From Tetragonia tetragonoides (lineage: Eukaryota; Streptophyta; Magnoliopsida; Caryophyllales; Aizoaceae): DNA of 64,000 bases. A program made the translations under genes and the position numbers. The number at the start of each line of letters is the position of its first letter. Position 1 is the first letter of the stretch. The stretch covers positions 9,765,501-9,829,500 of the forward strand of contig CM076153.1 of the NCBI GenBank assembly GCA_038025085.1, in the 5' to 3' direction. This document shows positions 1 to 12,195 of the stretch, piece after piece. The notes under the pieces are model-generated. The model worked only from the letters and a program-made list of their open reading frames with translations, searched no databases and had not been told where the DNA came from.

Positions 1-555
1 CTGGGGGGCGGAAAAATACACCTGCTGGCACATTTCAGAGGTCGTAAGCCTACGAATAACACCTCTTGCAGTTCTCACCCAGCCAACCAACTGGAGATTA
101 GAGGAACCTGGTTCAGTCCTTATTGAAGACTTGTACAAGTATGACCATCAACATGCTGCGGTTCCTTGTCATCCAGACTTCCCTACATCTTACATGTTCC
201 CGTGAAGTGCCTATTGTCTCGACAAAGTTGATTCGCAGCAAATCAGCAATAACATACATTGAATCAGAAGAATTCGTAAAATGGTCAGCCTCTTCAAGTA
301 ACTTTGAATATTCACTGCAATCGTACACAGCCCACAACAGATATGATCATGTGGAAGGAAGACCACATCACACGCCGGCGTTTTGGCACTTAATCAAATG
401 ATAATAAGCACTTTCTCAAGTGAATGTTCCTCCTCTTAAAATCCAGTTGATGTAGCCACTTGGATCAAGCACATGTACATTAGCTAAATTTACAACTGAC
501 ATCACAGAGTCGATGACAAGAGGGTTCCGTGAATATTCATGTAGCCACTTCCATG
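1..555 (-). pseudogene. Coding-like exon remnants of an unassigned plant gene
   Basis: Read on the minus strand, three stretches look protein-coding but lie in different frames. From about 555 to 430 one reads ...KTVFTWKWLHEYSRNPLV... and ends near WILRGG followed by a stop. From 337 to 113 one reads ...WAVYDCSEYSKLLEEADHF... and ends VFNKD-stop. From about 112 to the window edge another reads ...LQLVGWVRTARGVIRR.... The segments are balanced in composition, unlike shadow frames. No ATG or clean GT...AG pair joins them, and the first begins within about 20 bases of the upstream gene's stop codon. They may be exons of a gene that continues off the left edge, a decayed gene, or a frameshifted extension of the neighbour at 568-3156. 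I do not recognise the family. Confidence 0.35.
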
Positions 556-567
556 TAAAAACTGTCT

Positions 568-2997
568 TCAATCATCATCACCAATATCGAAGACCAGACT
601 CCTAGAAATTGAATCAGTATCTGCCTCCATGAACTTTTTGCACTTAGACATGTAAGATCCAGAAGATCTCTGTCTGCTTTGACAAAGTCGAACACTATTT
701 GAGGCCATCACAAGACGTCCCCCAACCTCAGATCTTTCATACTTATGTCTCAAACCAACAGAGTTCGAGCCTTCTGTCAAGGGTGACAGCAATAATCTGG
801 GGCTTGTTCTACAAATGGAATGTCGCTTACTATTGGAGGTCGTATTTTCTGCATCAGCTTGTTGTTCCTTTAGCTGGTTTTGTCCAGCTCTCGTGGCTAA
901 TTCTGAGCTCCAAGGGCTGTCAATCTGGTCAAGATCAACTAAGTTAGTAAAGTATCTATCAATTATGCTCGAGACTGATACGGCTCCAGATAAGCTTTCC
1001 GATACTTGTTCAGGATGTACCACTTCTTTCTCATCATCCCCTTCTCTCTTGGATGCACCGGTAGGAGAGCCAATATACTCTTGCTTAAGTCTTTCTAAAT
1101 TGTCTTCTGCAAGGAATTTCTTCCGTATATGTTTTCTTTTTCTCCTTTTCTTTTTCCTCCATGCATAAGCAGTTCCCACAAGACCCTGCAGAAGAGCTTT
1201 TAGGCACCAAATCCGTCTTAGCTTTCTTTCCTTAGATTTGATGCTTGCACTGTTCTTCTTGACTTTAAGATGGTCACAAACACTAAATGTTTGAGATTCG
1301 TTTGAAAGACATGCATCAGCATGGACAAACCATAAGTTATTTCTACCCTGGCAAGCAAGCTTTAGGGGCAGTAAATCAGGTAGGCAGTAAAAGTTGGAGT
1401 TCCGCTTCACCTGCTCGAGATGGAAGAAAGATGGGATACTACAATCAGAAATACAACAGGGTCAAACAGGGAGAAAAAAGGAAATCGGTGGAAAGATAGC
1501 AGAATCGATACTAAGAAAGTTAAGAATTAGAATGTGAGAAAAGGGTTCAGAATACCATCATTGCACAAATGGTAAGAATTCCGAGTTCAGGGAACGCATC
1601 GATGTGTGCTTTCTCTAGTTCCCCTACAGCAAAAATTCATACATACCCCATCACTTTCAGATAAAAAAGAACAAGCCAATAACGATTAAGTTTTCTTCTG
1701 TGCAACATTACTTGATTAGTATATAGTTTCCATAGCATATTTGATATTACACAACTCTCACATAAATGGTACTAGCAGAACGAAACAGGAACGGAAGCTA
1801 CTAGTTTTAAACAGACAGTAGGTACTAGTTACTTCATGACATTTTGCCATTCCAAGAAAAATTAGGCTTTTTAACCATCATCATATAGAACATCAAAACA
1901 TAATCTCAGATGACTATGATGCCAGTCAACTTTAAGGAAAACTAGGCTTCTTTCTAATATGCCTGCAAATATTTAAAATGCTTTCATTTTCCTTCGACAC
2001 ATAAAAGGTGTCACAGTCATCAAAGAGCGGAAATTAGGCAGAATCAGTTTGTTTGCATTAAAAGCACAATCTGTAGTTGCATCTAGCACCAAATACCATA
2101 ATGACTCACGCGGCCCTCCATGAAAGCCAATCAAAACACAACAGCTATATGTTACTCACTCTTCACTCGACGAAAAAAGCACCAGCGTCTGGGTGTCTAC
2201 CCTCAAGACACTCAAGTACGACATCACAATTCTTTCCACTCAAAAGCACTGGTGTCTGGCTATCCACCCCTATAACACTCAATTTGACATAAAACAACCC
2301 AAATCTCTAAGAAAAATGTTTGAATCCAACACTCTGGCCTTATTTTCAAACGTGTAAACGTGTTGGCTGAACATAGCTAGGATGGGCTTATTCACATTTC
2401 AAAACAGCTAACCTGTTAGAAACTATCAATACCCTGCTCTAGACTGGCATTGTTGTAACTGGTCATACTTACAGAACAAACCTTTTCTATCAATAAACTG
2501 AATAGAGCTCACATGCTATCTAAATGGGTTCCTTTTCCATAGAGTTAGAAGGACACTTGAATTCCCTATGAAAATAAAATGAATTTCAGTTTATTTGGAT
2601 ACAGGATGAAAAATTGCATATATTCAACCCTTTTTCAACCCTCAAAAGATTGACTTAAAAGATTTATAGTCTGGCATACCTTTTTCAACTCTTTCCTTGA
2701 TCTCCAACAAAATATATCGTTTCAGCTCAAAATTCTCTAGTTTTAGCATTTATTTGACACACCCAGAAGCAATTGAACAGCAAAGATGCAATATGCAGTA
2801 GAAAAATGCAGATAGTAACAACAGAAAACCCGTTTGAACAATTTCCCAGGGCAACAAAAACAACCACAATGATAGAAAATAGTAAAGACCCAATTTTGCA
2901 CAAGAATCGGCTATTTCTTTTTTGGGTTTTCAATTAATAAGTACTCAGAACAAAAGGAAACAATTATAATTGCAACAGAAGAAGAAATTAAATAGAA

Positions 2998-3053
<56 letters not shown>

Positions 3054-3156
3054 TACTTTTGAAGTCTCCGGCACTGATGTCTGGTGAGACGGCAATTGCA
3101 ATTCGAGTGCCCAGATTGGTTTCTGTGAAGACTGGAACTTCAATTTTTGAACCCAT
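568..3156 (-). CDS. Plant protein of unknown function, 3 exons, 336 aa
   Basis: Three exons join in frame: 3057-3156 (ATG at 3156), 1556-1623 and 568-1410 (TGA at 568-570). Exon 1 reads MGSKIEVPVFTETNLGTRIA and ends in phase 1 before GTAAT. Exon 2 supplies RELEKAHIDAFPELG and ends before GTATTC. Exon 3 continues VKRNSNFYCLPDLLPLK. The first 80 or so residues alternate strand-like hydrophobic stretches and could be a small beta-grasp-like domain; this is inference. The middle has a basic run (WRKKKRRKRKHIRKK, about residues 142-156) that could act as a nuclear localisation signal. The rest is Ser-rich and polar, ending DIGDDD. Intron 1 (1624-3056) carries a long AG microsatellite just after its donor. 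I recognise the N-terminal pattern as plant-specific but cannot give it a function. Splice sites are predicted. Confidence 0.7.
3001..3049. repeat. (AG)n microsatellite in intron 1
   Basis: About 24 uninterrupted AG dinucleotides, starting a few bases inside the first intron of the unknown-function gene. On the transcribed strand it reads CT, so it adds a long pyrimidine tract immediately downstream of the 5' splice site. Confidence 0.95.
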
Positions 3157-3569
3157 TTGCTTGAGAAACTGATGGTAACAAATTCAGAGAAATGAGCATG
3201 TGGAGAGGAAATGTAAGAGCTTGGTTTGTGTAAGCTGTTTCAAGTTCTGCAACTTCATTTTTCTCTTGAGAGTTTTCTTGTATTATTGTACTCCATTATG
3301 AATCATTTTGAAATTTGAATGTAACTATTCCCAAAAAAAAAAGAAAAATCACTCTAGTTGGTTTTATAAATCTAGCCGATTTATTTTAAGGCTCACATCT
3401 ACCTCTTGCTTAATAAAAATTAAAAAGACATATATACTCCCGTTGTCCTATTGTCTACCAACAGTAGTGGCAGAGTGACTTTGCTGTCATGATCCACTGA
3501 GATTCAACCTTATTTGCTTTGATTCGTCTCTCCCCCTTTATAGGTGCTAAGTATAAAAAAATCCCTACA

Positions 3570-3790
3570 TGTCCCAGCGCCCATGTCCAAAGGCCATGAC
3601 GCAACACCCATGTCCCAATGGCCATGACGCAACACCCATGACGCCTTGTCCGATGACATTGCACCCTTGTCGCAACACCATGACCCATGACGCTGCAGCA
3701 CCCTTGTCCCAGGACGCAATATCATGACCTATGGCGCTGCAGCGCCCTTGAACCATTGCAACACCCTTGTCCCATGGCACCTAGCGGGTG
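3570..3790. repeat. Short degenerate repeats built on CCATGACGC and GCAACACCC
   Basis: Words such as CCCATG, CATGACGC and GCAACACCC recur every 20-40 bases in shuffled order, all on the plus strand. The open frames here (for example GHGCCVMA-like repeats on the minus strand) are by-products of the repetition and not genes. The stretch runs into the longer repeat array on its right and may share its origin. Confidence 0.6.
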
Positions 3791-3799
3791 TGCCATATC

Positions 3800-4990
3800 C
3801 CATGTCTGAGTGCCCCAACGAGCTCCATGTCTAGCGCCTAGCGAGCGACATGTGCCATATCCCATGTACATGGTTGAAATCGGAGTCCGGGGGACCCGGA
3901 TGACCGTCCCGGGGTACCAGAGATCCTTCAGGTGACAATAGACCCCCCAGAGAAGTTTGGGCAGAAATGATACTCGGGCCCCGAGAGGCCAAAAATCAAA
4001 GATCAATCCACGTTTTTTGGGCGTCCGGGAGGCCCCGGAATGAAGGCGGATAGGCTTGTAAGGGGCGTCTTTACGGAACACCAATGTAAAGGCCCGAACA
4101 TGGAAAGATGGGTGATATCAAAGTTCAGGGACTGATGACCTCTAAAGTCATGATAAACCCCTAGCAGAAGTTTGGGCAAAATGACACCCGGGAAGCCAAA
4201 AATGTAGGCTATCCACGTTTTTTTGGCTTCCGAGAGCCCCCAAACGAATGTGGATATTTTTGCACCACATCGCAATAGACACCCTTTGGGAATTTGGGAG
4301 GCCCTCGGGGTCCGTTATTAGGTCCTTGATAGGCTTGTAAGAGCGTTTTTATGGAACACTAGTGTAAGGGTCTGAACATGGAAAGTATAGATGATATCAA
4401 AGTTCGAGGATCCTGATGACCCTCCCGGAGCACCGAGGGTCCTCTAGGGTCATGATAGACCCCTCGGAGATGTTTGGGCAAAAATGACACTCGGGCCCCG
4501 GGAAGTCGAAACTCAAGGCTATAATCCACATTTTTTTGGCTCCTGGATGGCCCGAAACGAAGGTGGATATTTTCGCACCACATCGCAAGGGACACCCCTA
4601 GGGAACATGGGAGGCTCCCAGGATCCGTTAACGGGTCCCTGATAGGCTTGTAAGGGTTTTTTTTTACGGAGCACCAATAATGTAAGGGTCCGAATACGGA
4701 AAGCATGGGTGATATCGAAGTTCGGGGATCCCGATGACCCTCCTGGGGTACCGAGAGTCCTCTAGGGTCATGATAAACCCCTCGGAGAAGTTTGGGCAAA
4801 AATGACACCTGGGCCCTGGAAAGCCGAAATGAAATCTACGTTTTTTCTACTCCCGAGAGGCTCCGGAACGAAGGTTTATATTTTCTCACCAAATGGTACG
4901 GGACACTCCTAAGGGACATAGGATGCCCCAGGGGTAGGTTATCGGGTCCTTATTAAGCTTGGAAAGGCCTCTTACAGGACATTGGAGGCT
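3800..4990. repeat. Degenerate tandem array, unit about 215-320 bp
   Basis: A block recurs in direct orientation. Its marker word GTTTGGGCAAAAATGACAC (variants) lies near 3955, 4170, 4471 and 4790, so spacing is about 215, 301 and 319 bp. Each unit also carries a TAGGGTCATGATAGACCCCT-like word just before the marker, CGAAGGTGGATATTT-like text after it, and a GGCTTGTAAG...ACGGAACACCA-like segment. The minus strand shows repeated open frames (for example FLPKLLRGVYHDPRG). These are repeat-derived and no start, stop or splice structure suggests a gene. It could be a local satellite or degraded repeats of a larger element. Confidence 0.75.
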
Positions 4991-5192
4991 AATCCACAAT
5001 TATTTTGGTACCGACCATAGCTCCTCACCCCCCCAATGCCACCAAACCTACCCCTAAGCCCCCTACTATTATAGTGATGTCTCATAATATTTCCCAATTT
5101 TTTTTAATGTGATTTCTATTTTTTTCGATATATTTTTTTCTTATTTTTCAAGGTTTTTTTTAATTAAAAATGAAATTAATTAGCTACTTTGT

Positions 5193-5309
5193 GAGCTATC
5201 CAGGCCGCATGTGGATATAAACGTCGGATGAATTTGATCTCCTTCGGGATGAGCTATCCAGACACCGTGCGGGTATAAATGTCGGATGGAAGTGATCTCC
5301 TTTAAGAAA
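5193..5309 (+). repeat. Two direct copies of a 58-bp unit
   Basis: The word GAGCTATCCAG starts copy 1 at 5193 and copy 2 at 5251. Both continue through a GGTATAAAYGTCGGATG-like core and end in TGATCTCCTT. The copies differ at several positions, so the duplication is not recent. Confidence 0.8.
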
Positions 5310-6593
5310 CAATCCATCAGAGTGACTTTGAACCTCTTTTTTATTTTTTATTTTTTTTTGATAATTGTAAACCCTTCTCCTCATGAAAATCACAAGAATA
5401 TCTAGTTCTTAATAATAAACAAGCAACAATTTATTGAATATATAGGTTCAGTTACTAATAATCCTTATCATTTAGAAAAAATTCAAGATATACTAAACTC
5501 CTTTAAGCAACTCTAACTAGTTGGGATTTGGAAATCCAAACTTTTCCTAGTAATTCCACAAACAGCAATTCGCAACATCCAAACTCAAGAAAAGGAATCG
5601 AATTTCTGAATGCATTGATCAACTAATGAAATTAAGGAGAAAAAGGGAAGCAAATAATTAGTAACTAAATAATTAGTAACTAATGAAATGAAAAAACCCG
5701 ACTCCGGGGGGGTTTAAGACTTTATTGGCCAATGAACGGAGTTAAAAAAAATAGACTTTAATGTTGCTGGAGCAAATAAAAATACCAATATATATCCATT
5801 GAAGATTGTTAAAAAGACCAATCTGGTAAATTGGCCTAAATTTATATGTGCTTCCATATCTCTCTCTCTCTTTCTAAGTTTCTCAATAATGATCTGTGTA
5901 TAAATTTTTTAGGTCCCCCATCGAGTATATGCATGTCTTTACATCTTCATCTTGCCTTCTTCTGTGATTTGCACTAGCTTCAAGTTCAAGTTCAAGTTCA
6001 TTCATATTCCAAAATGGAGTATTCTCTTATTCTATTAGGAGTACGAATTTAGATGTAGGTGACCTCATCCTAGCTAAGAATATAGTTGAGAAATACTCCT
6101 ACAAGCAAACACGATGGTTTATGAAACAAAAAGGACCAACTCTTATCCTTTACCTGGTTTTGGGAGTTTCAATTGGTCAAGGTTCAAACATGAAGTCAAC
6201 AATAAGTTATAAACAGCAACAGCTCAAGTTCAACAGCCCATGACCCAGACAGCAGGTTTACTAGTGAGCCTAAAGCCATTGCCATTGTTAGTTAAGACTA
6301 CCATAAGTTCTAATTAAGTTCAAATCCCGCAATAAACTCATAAACAAAGCAAAAATAAAGAGATTTAGTGCCTATCGATAATCCAAACATAAACTCATGC
6401 AAAATATAGGGAGAGATTGACAAAAAGACAATCCATGTACATGTTCAGATCAAAACATTGCCGATGTGGACTAAAGTGGGATCCTAGGGAGATCAAGTTG
6501 GGATTTGGGAGTTAGGTTTCAAAAGTAGCTCTTCTTACAAACTTAAAACTTCAAATTGGTTCCTTACAAGCCACATACATCAAAGGCATCTCT
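5310..6593. other. Intergenic stretch, no gene seen
   Basis: AT-rich DNA with T and A runs and a short TCTC run near 5861-5873. A GTTCAA triplet-like run lies near 5980-6000. No open frame with coding character, no terminal repeats and no RNA gene were found. Its right part would be the 3' flank of the decayed gene copy that ends at 6594. Confidence 0.6.
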
Positions 6594-7154
6594 TCAAGCG
6601 GTCATATGGACAGTCTTCAATTCATTGACCTTCTCCTCGCTCATTTGCAGACTTGCGCAACAGACACCGAACCCCTGCAACAAAAAAGCAAATATCAAAC
6701 GAAGAAACTAAACAAATTCTGCACTACTTACTGAAAGGGGAAAAAAGAGAGGTTAGTGTTTACGAGAAGTTTGTTGTGGCCCTCAGTAGAGTTGAGCTCC
6801 TTCAGAAGATCGAGAATTGCTTCACGAGTGCTGAAGCCACTACCCCGGACGTCAAAGTCACCAGCCAGGATAAGGAATGCCTAGTGAATACAAACTTTCA
6901 GGCTAGCAAAAAGTATTTCTAGACAGACAAGTGTACTAGGCTAATAGTCTCCGGTCTCATAACTTCATAAGTACGCTTAGAATAAGAAAAAGTTAATAGA
7001 GTTTCACAACACTATGATCAATATTTGCAGATCCAAAATGTCTTCCCTGGACAATCAGACAATCCATATACGTGTTCAAAACATGCTCGATATGGACTAA
7101 ACATGGTTTTGATTTCAAGGACTTGAATGACAATCTCAATACTTACAAGCAGAA

Positions 7155-7545
7155 GGGGGGGGGGGGGCTTCGCACCACTTCAACAGACAAAGGAATCAAA
7201 GCAAATTTCATACTTGTGATCTACATGTTTCCAACAGGTGAACACTGTATGATACTATCACTATATGCAACTTCAGAAAAGCACTTGTCATTTTGCACTG
7301 GAAGAGATCAGATTATTTCATTTCAGAAACAATAGGGACGAGTCACAACAGCAGGATTCGTACTTTGTACTAGTTGTACAGACCCCCACATACTTGTTAA
7401 CTCTTGATTCCTTGAATAATTTCATCCACTAATATGCTTGCTACATGTAATCACTTAGGAAGACACACACATATACAAGCACACACACGCACAGTCGCAC
7501 ACACACCGCGTGCACACAAACACACACACACACACAAACAAAAGC
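7155..7545. repeat. G13 run and imperfect CA-rich repeat in an intron of copy A
   Basis: A run of 13 G spans 7155-7167. A CACACA-rich tract with interruptions spans about 7467-7545. Both lie in the intron between exons 5 and 4 of pseudogene copy A (6881-8860). Copy B has a shorter CA tract at the matching place, near 15675. Confidence 0.85.
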
Positions 7546-8025
7546 ACAAGACGAAATAGTCAAGCCTTCAACTATTAACTCCATCAGAAATATAAATCTC
7601 CTTAGCTCCACATCTAAATCCCATTTTAACCAAGAAGCTGATCATTATTAAAAAATACAACAGCATTGTAACATAAGAATGAGTAAAAATAAGTTAATAA
7701 CCAATATGACAAAGATATATCAGAGTTATTCTGACATACTTATCTTGCAATTATATTAAGAAGCTTTACATATACAGTACCACAAACCCCCCAAGGCCCC
7801 AACCATTTGGGCTACAGCCTCACCTTAGCATACCCTTTAGTTAAAGAGCATTCCATTTCAAACCGCATTTCTCGTTCTTTTGGCTTACTCTTATCCATCT
7901 CAGTAAAGTTTTGCAAGTTGCCTCTTTCTTCAATCCTCATAATCATATTTGTGTTTTCTACAGCCAAGGAACTAACATCCCCAGACCCAAAATCGTCTCT
8001 ATCCACCTCTGTTCAATATATTTTG

Positions 8026-8100
8026 TCCAATTCTTCATCAAACATTTATGTCCAATTCTTCATCAAACATTTATGTCCAATTCTTCATCAAACATTTATG
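8026..8100 (+). repeat. Minisatellite, exactly 3 x 25 bp
   Basis: Three identical direct copies of a 25-bp unit that starts TCCAATTCTTCATC and ends ACATTTATG, at 8026-8050, 8051-8075 and 8076-8100. It lies in an intron of pseudogene copy A. Complete identity suggests recent expansion. Confidence 0.95.
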
Positions 8101-11100
8101 TCCGTATAACTCTCCTCACACTGTTTTACTGCCTTAGAAAAAGCAAAATACTGAAGGATTTGATGGGTCACCACTCACCAGCAAATGTTACATTGAAAAA
8201 CCTGGGGCTGGAAGGGAAACCAAACATTCCTCTAATCTTCCATAATTCGTGATGGTAATACCTGTGCGGCCAGCCTTTTAGTTATCTATAGCTAATTTTC
8301 CATCAGTTCAAGTTCATATCTAGCTTTGCCCCCAGCTGTTATAACATCTATCAAATACTTCGAAAGCAACATATTGGCACTATCAGCTTTTTTTTGCTAA
8401 GTGGTCTAATACTAGGGCCTCAGCTAACACTTAGTAAAGGCCTTTGGGAGAGAAACCTTTTAATGCATTCAAAGACCTTACTGAAGGGAGGAAGTAATCA
8501 TAATCTGCATGAAGAGATGTTTCAAATCCTAGCCTTCCCTCAAGTTGTTCTAATATCTACCAAATTCTTCAGCAATATCACAGTCAGTACTTCAAAGTCA
8601 TTCAATACTAGTGCTAAATCTTAGAATCTAGATTTTAACCCCTTGCATGAAATCAAAGCCCTTAATGCACTGACAAACTACTCTACAGTTTGTTTGAAAG
8701 AAAAGGTACCAAATGACATGGCAAAACGCTTCTTTGCTCTGTTAATAGGAAGGACTCTTCAAAGAGGAATGCCAAAAATCAATCTACTTTTAACTACTAT
8801 TGAGCGGACATAATTCCATTCCATGCACCTCATATAAATTAGTAACCCATAGTTCCATACCTCTGCACAGCGCACTCCAGATGGGATATCCACAGGTAAC
8901 TCCAACAGAGCGTTCAGAGGATCATACTCAGCAAAGTCGCTTGCATCATCGACCAAGCAATTGTAGCCAGACACGAACTGGAAAAGAATTAGTAAGTTCT
9001 TGTGTTGTAGGTTCTAAACCACCAATAGATGAAAGAAAAATTAAAACAACTAGTTGAAATGCAGCTGGAACTTACAAAGGGAGATTTTGTAAACCGTTCT
9101 TTAGGAAAATATATTTACAGTAGATATGAAAAACTTGATTTCTTATTAGCAATTACAAATAAAAATTTCTCCATATAAGTAGTATCAGATTCAAATAACA
9201 GACAAACCAGCAGAACTTTTTGATTTTTCAAAAGCAAGTTAGAGGCAAACATCTAAGACAAACGTGTACGAAGGAGAATCGAGTTAAAAGGGAACAAGAA
9301 GAATTCACGCAAAACCTCAAACATAACAGCACGTAAACCTAGTAGAGCTGAAATGCTTTTGGTGATATCTATCTATTCAATGACAGTACCCACAAGCCTT
9401 GACACATAGGACTATTTGTACTCACTAACAGCAAATTTCTTGAAAGACTTTAAGAAGTGAGACCTTTGACTTAAAAATGTATCAAAAATTACTGAAATAC
9501 TCAAGCTTAGTTTGTAATAACTCACTTTTGAACGGCTAAAGATCCAGTGGTCTGCACCTCCACCCTGCAGCAAGAATGGAACAGCCTCTGCAACCAAAAA
9601 GCAAGACAGACACAAGTATTAAACCCCAAAGGTACCAATTCAAAAAACAGAATAAAGTAGCAAAATAAAACCTTTAAACAGGTTTCTTGAACGTTGAACA
9701 ACATCAGTGTGATCTTTAGCAAAAGCCACTTTTGCACCAAGCCCGTAAAACTTCCCTTGAATAACTCTGTCCTCATCAGTCAGAAAAACTTGACAAAAAC
9801 AATAGGGAAATTTGATTATTCTTTCCTCATTTCTTTCGGTGATACACTAGCGCAAATATCAAGCATGAAAACATAACAAAAATCAATTGAAAGAATGAAA
9901 AAAACAAGCCAAACAAATAACATAAACCAGGAAAGAGTAATAAAAATAAGGGACAAGGGGGAGGGTGCATTAATAAAAAAAACCAATATAAACACTATCA
10001 AGTGCAAACGATCTATCTAAGAACAAAAGCCCCTTGTATTCAGTTAATTTAGCCTAGTTTTGAGTGTTCAGAAGAACATAGTTTGTGCGCTCATGAGATT
10101 ATTGATACTAGTAAAACATGAAACAAATCAGAACAGCGAAATGATGAAAACACTACAGAACAATGCCAACACATTCTGTTCAGTACATTTCACTATTGCT
10201 AGTATGCCGCACATATACTTGAATTCCTGGGATTCACTCCAGATCTAAATTCGTGATATCATTCATCATTTTTAAAATTTCTGATATCATAGAAAGTTGT
10301 CAATGTTTTTTCCTTGTCCAAAGGAATTATCCAAGCTTGTAGGTTGATCAAGATGTAAATACATCCTTCAACTCTTCTGTAAGCGACTACGGAAAAACAG
10401 AGGACCCCAACTGTTAACATGCTATCAATAATGACAGTCCTAGGCAGATCAAACCCACTATACTCTATAGTCTGTACTTCAACTGCAAGGCTGAAAACCT
10501 CATATTCTAACCAAAAATGAAACTGTTAACGCGCGCAGGTACTGATCTAAAACAATCTAATAGAATGTCAATCACCATGAATTTGGAACCATATCTATTT
10601 TGTATCATTTAGCGAAGAAAGTACTCGGGATGCCAATTGAAAATCTGGAAATCGAATTTCCAAAAGGGTCAAGGTTCTCCATTCTTGAGTCCATAAACCA
10701 CAGCTCGAAGTAACATGAACATGGATGTTAGCCACATATCCAATGGTTGTTCCTTCCATATCAAAAATACATACAGACATCATAAAGCAGGGTAATTAGT
10801 CAAGTAGTGGTCACAGAACCAGAAAATTGCTTCCATAAACTATTGTTTCCAAAATTGACAGGAACGAGAACCAAATATTATAACCAACACATTATATGTA
10901 ACAAGTAAAAAAGCTACGCAGTTTCTCTCTTTATAAGTAGTTCCTATTTCAGACACCAATTTCCTTACAGATCTTGATCATCTTGATGTACCTGGAACCC
11001 AAATAATCTTATACACTTAATTTACCCATGCTTGAGTGAAAAGGGTTAATAATTTAGAACACAACAAAACAAGTAAGCAAAATCTATCACTCAAGAATGA

Positions 11101-12003
11101 AACAGATTGAACAACGCCAAACCCAGCCACCCTTTACATGATATTCCACAAAATACTCCACATTCCGACTATAAAGCCTTTTTACTAAGCAAATCAATAG
11201 ATCTATCTTTAAGGTCATGCAAACAGGGGAAAAGAGAAAAAAAAACAATTATTGTTGCTTAGCAAAATTATCAACACAATACACACAAAGGTAGTTATGA
11301 AATTACGTGCTTAAAAACCCAGAATCCCAGACATTCATACCCCATCTCTTAATCTGGGTCGTCAACAAATCAAACAATTTTTTAACCAAATAAAATAAAA
11401 CAAAAAACTACCCAAAAACAACTTTATCAACCCCATACATAAAGCTAGCTATAAAGTGCTTAACGACCCAGAAGTTCATACCCCATTTTCTAACCTGGGT
11501 CATCAACAAATCAAACAAATACCCAGAAGCAATATTATAAACACCGTTACATACATAATGCTACTTATTATATCATATATGAAGTGCTAAGAAAACCAAG
11601 AATTTCATATTTCATTTTCTAACTTGGGTCATCATCAACAAATCAAACCAACTAAGTCCAAATCATATCAAAATTCAACCATGAAAATGGCACCTTAACC
11701 ATGCAAAAAATCTAAGCAAAAATAAATAAGAAAACAACCTGAAGCCAAAGCCAGTTTTTGCCAATCAATGGTGGTAGAGCACCAAGCTGAGCAGTCCAAG
11801 ATTCAAGAGTTCCACGAACCAGAGTTCTCATAATTCCATCCATGGGGTTACAGAAAACTCCATCGAAAAACTCCTCTTTCATTTTCCCAAAGAACTCATC
11901 TGGTGGCAATGTCACAGAATTCTCTAACTCTTCAGCTGCCTCAGATGCTGATAGGGTTTTGATAGAATATGAGAACTTGGGTTCTTTTTGTTTTTTGTTT
12001 CTC

Positions 12004-12195
12004 GCGTTTGGATCCTCTACTGTTTTATTTCTCTACTGTCCTTTCTTCTCTCTATCTCTCTCCTCAATTTATTTAAATTAAAAAAACTCACCTCCTCCAT
12101 CTAATGGCCCAAAATCCACTCCTTCCAATTCAAAGGTGAAGAGTTGAAGAACAACACTCTACTATTCTTTTTAGAACAGCAGATGATCCTGACTA
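12004..12195 (-). mobile_element. 192-bp MITE with 9-bp target duplication (Mutator-like) in exon 1 of copy A
   Basis: The element is flanked by a perfect 9-bp direct repeat, TTGTTTCTC, at 11995-12003 and 12196-12204. Its ends are imperfect inverted repeats: GCGTTTGGATCCTCTACTG on the left and, read inward from the right, TAGTCAGGATCATCTGCTG. A second copy of the same 192-bp length lies at 27226-27417, which fixes both borders. A 9-bp duplication is typical of Mutator-like elements; the superfamily call rests on that alone. Gene copy B lacks the insert. Insert plus duplication is 201 bp, so it does not shift the frame but adds an in-frame stop. Confidence 0.85.

Noticed and set aside
3455..4808. 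Minus-strand frames of up to 149 codons in the tandem array
   Set aside because: The protein repeats follow the DNA repeat unit; no start context, splice signals or conserved end.
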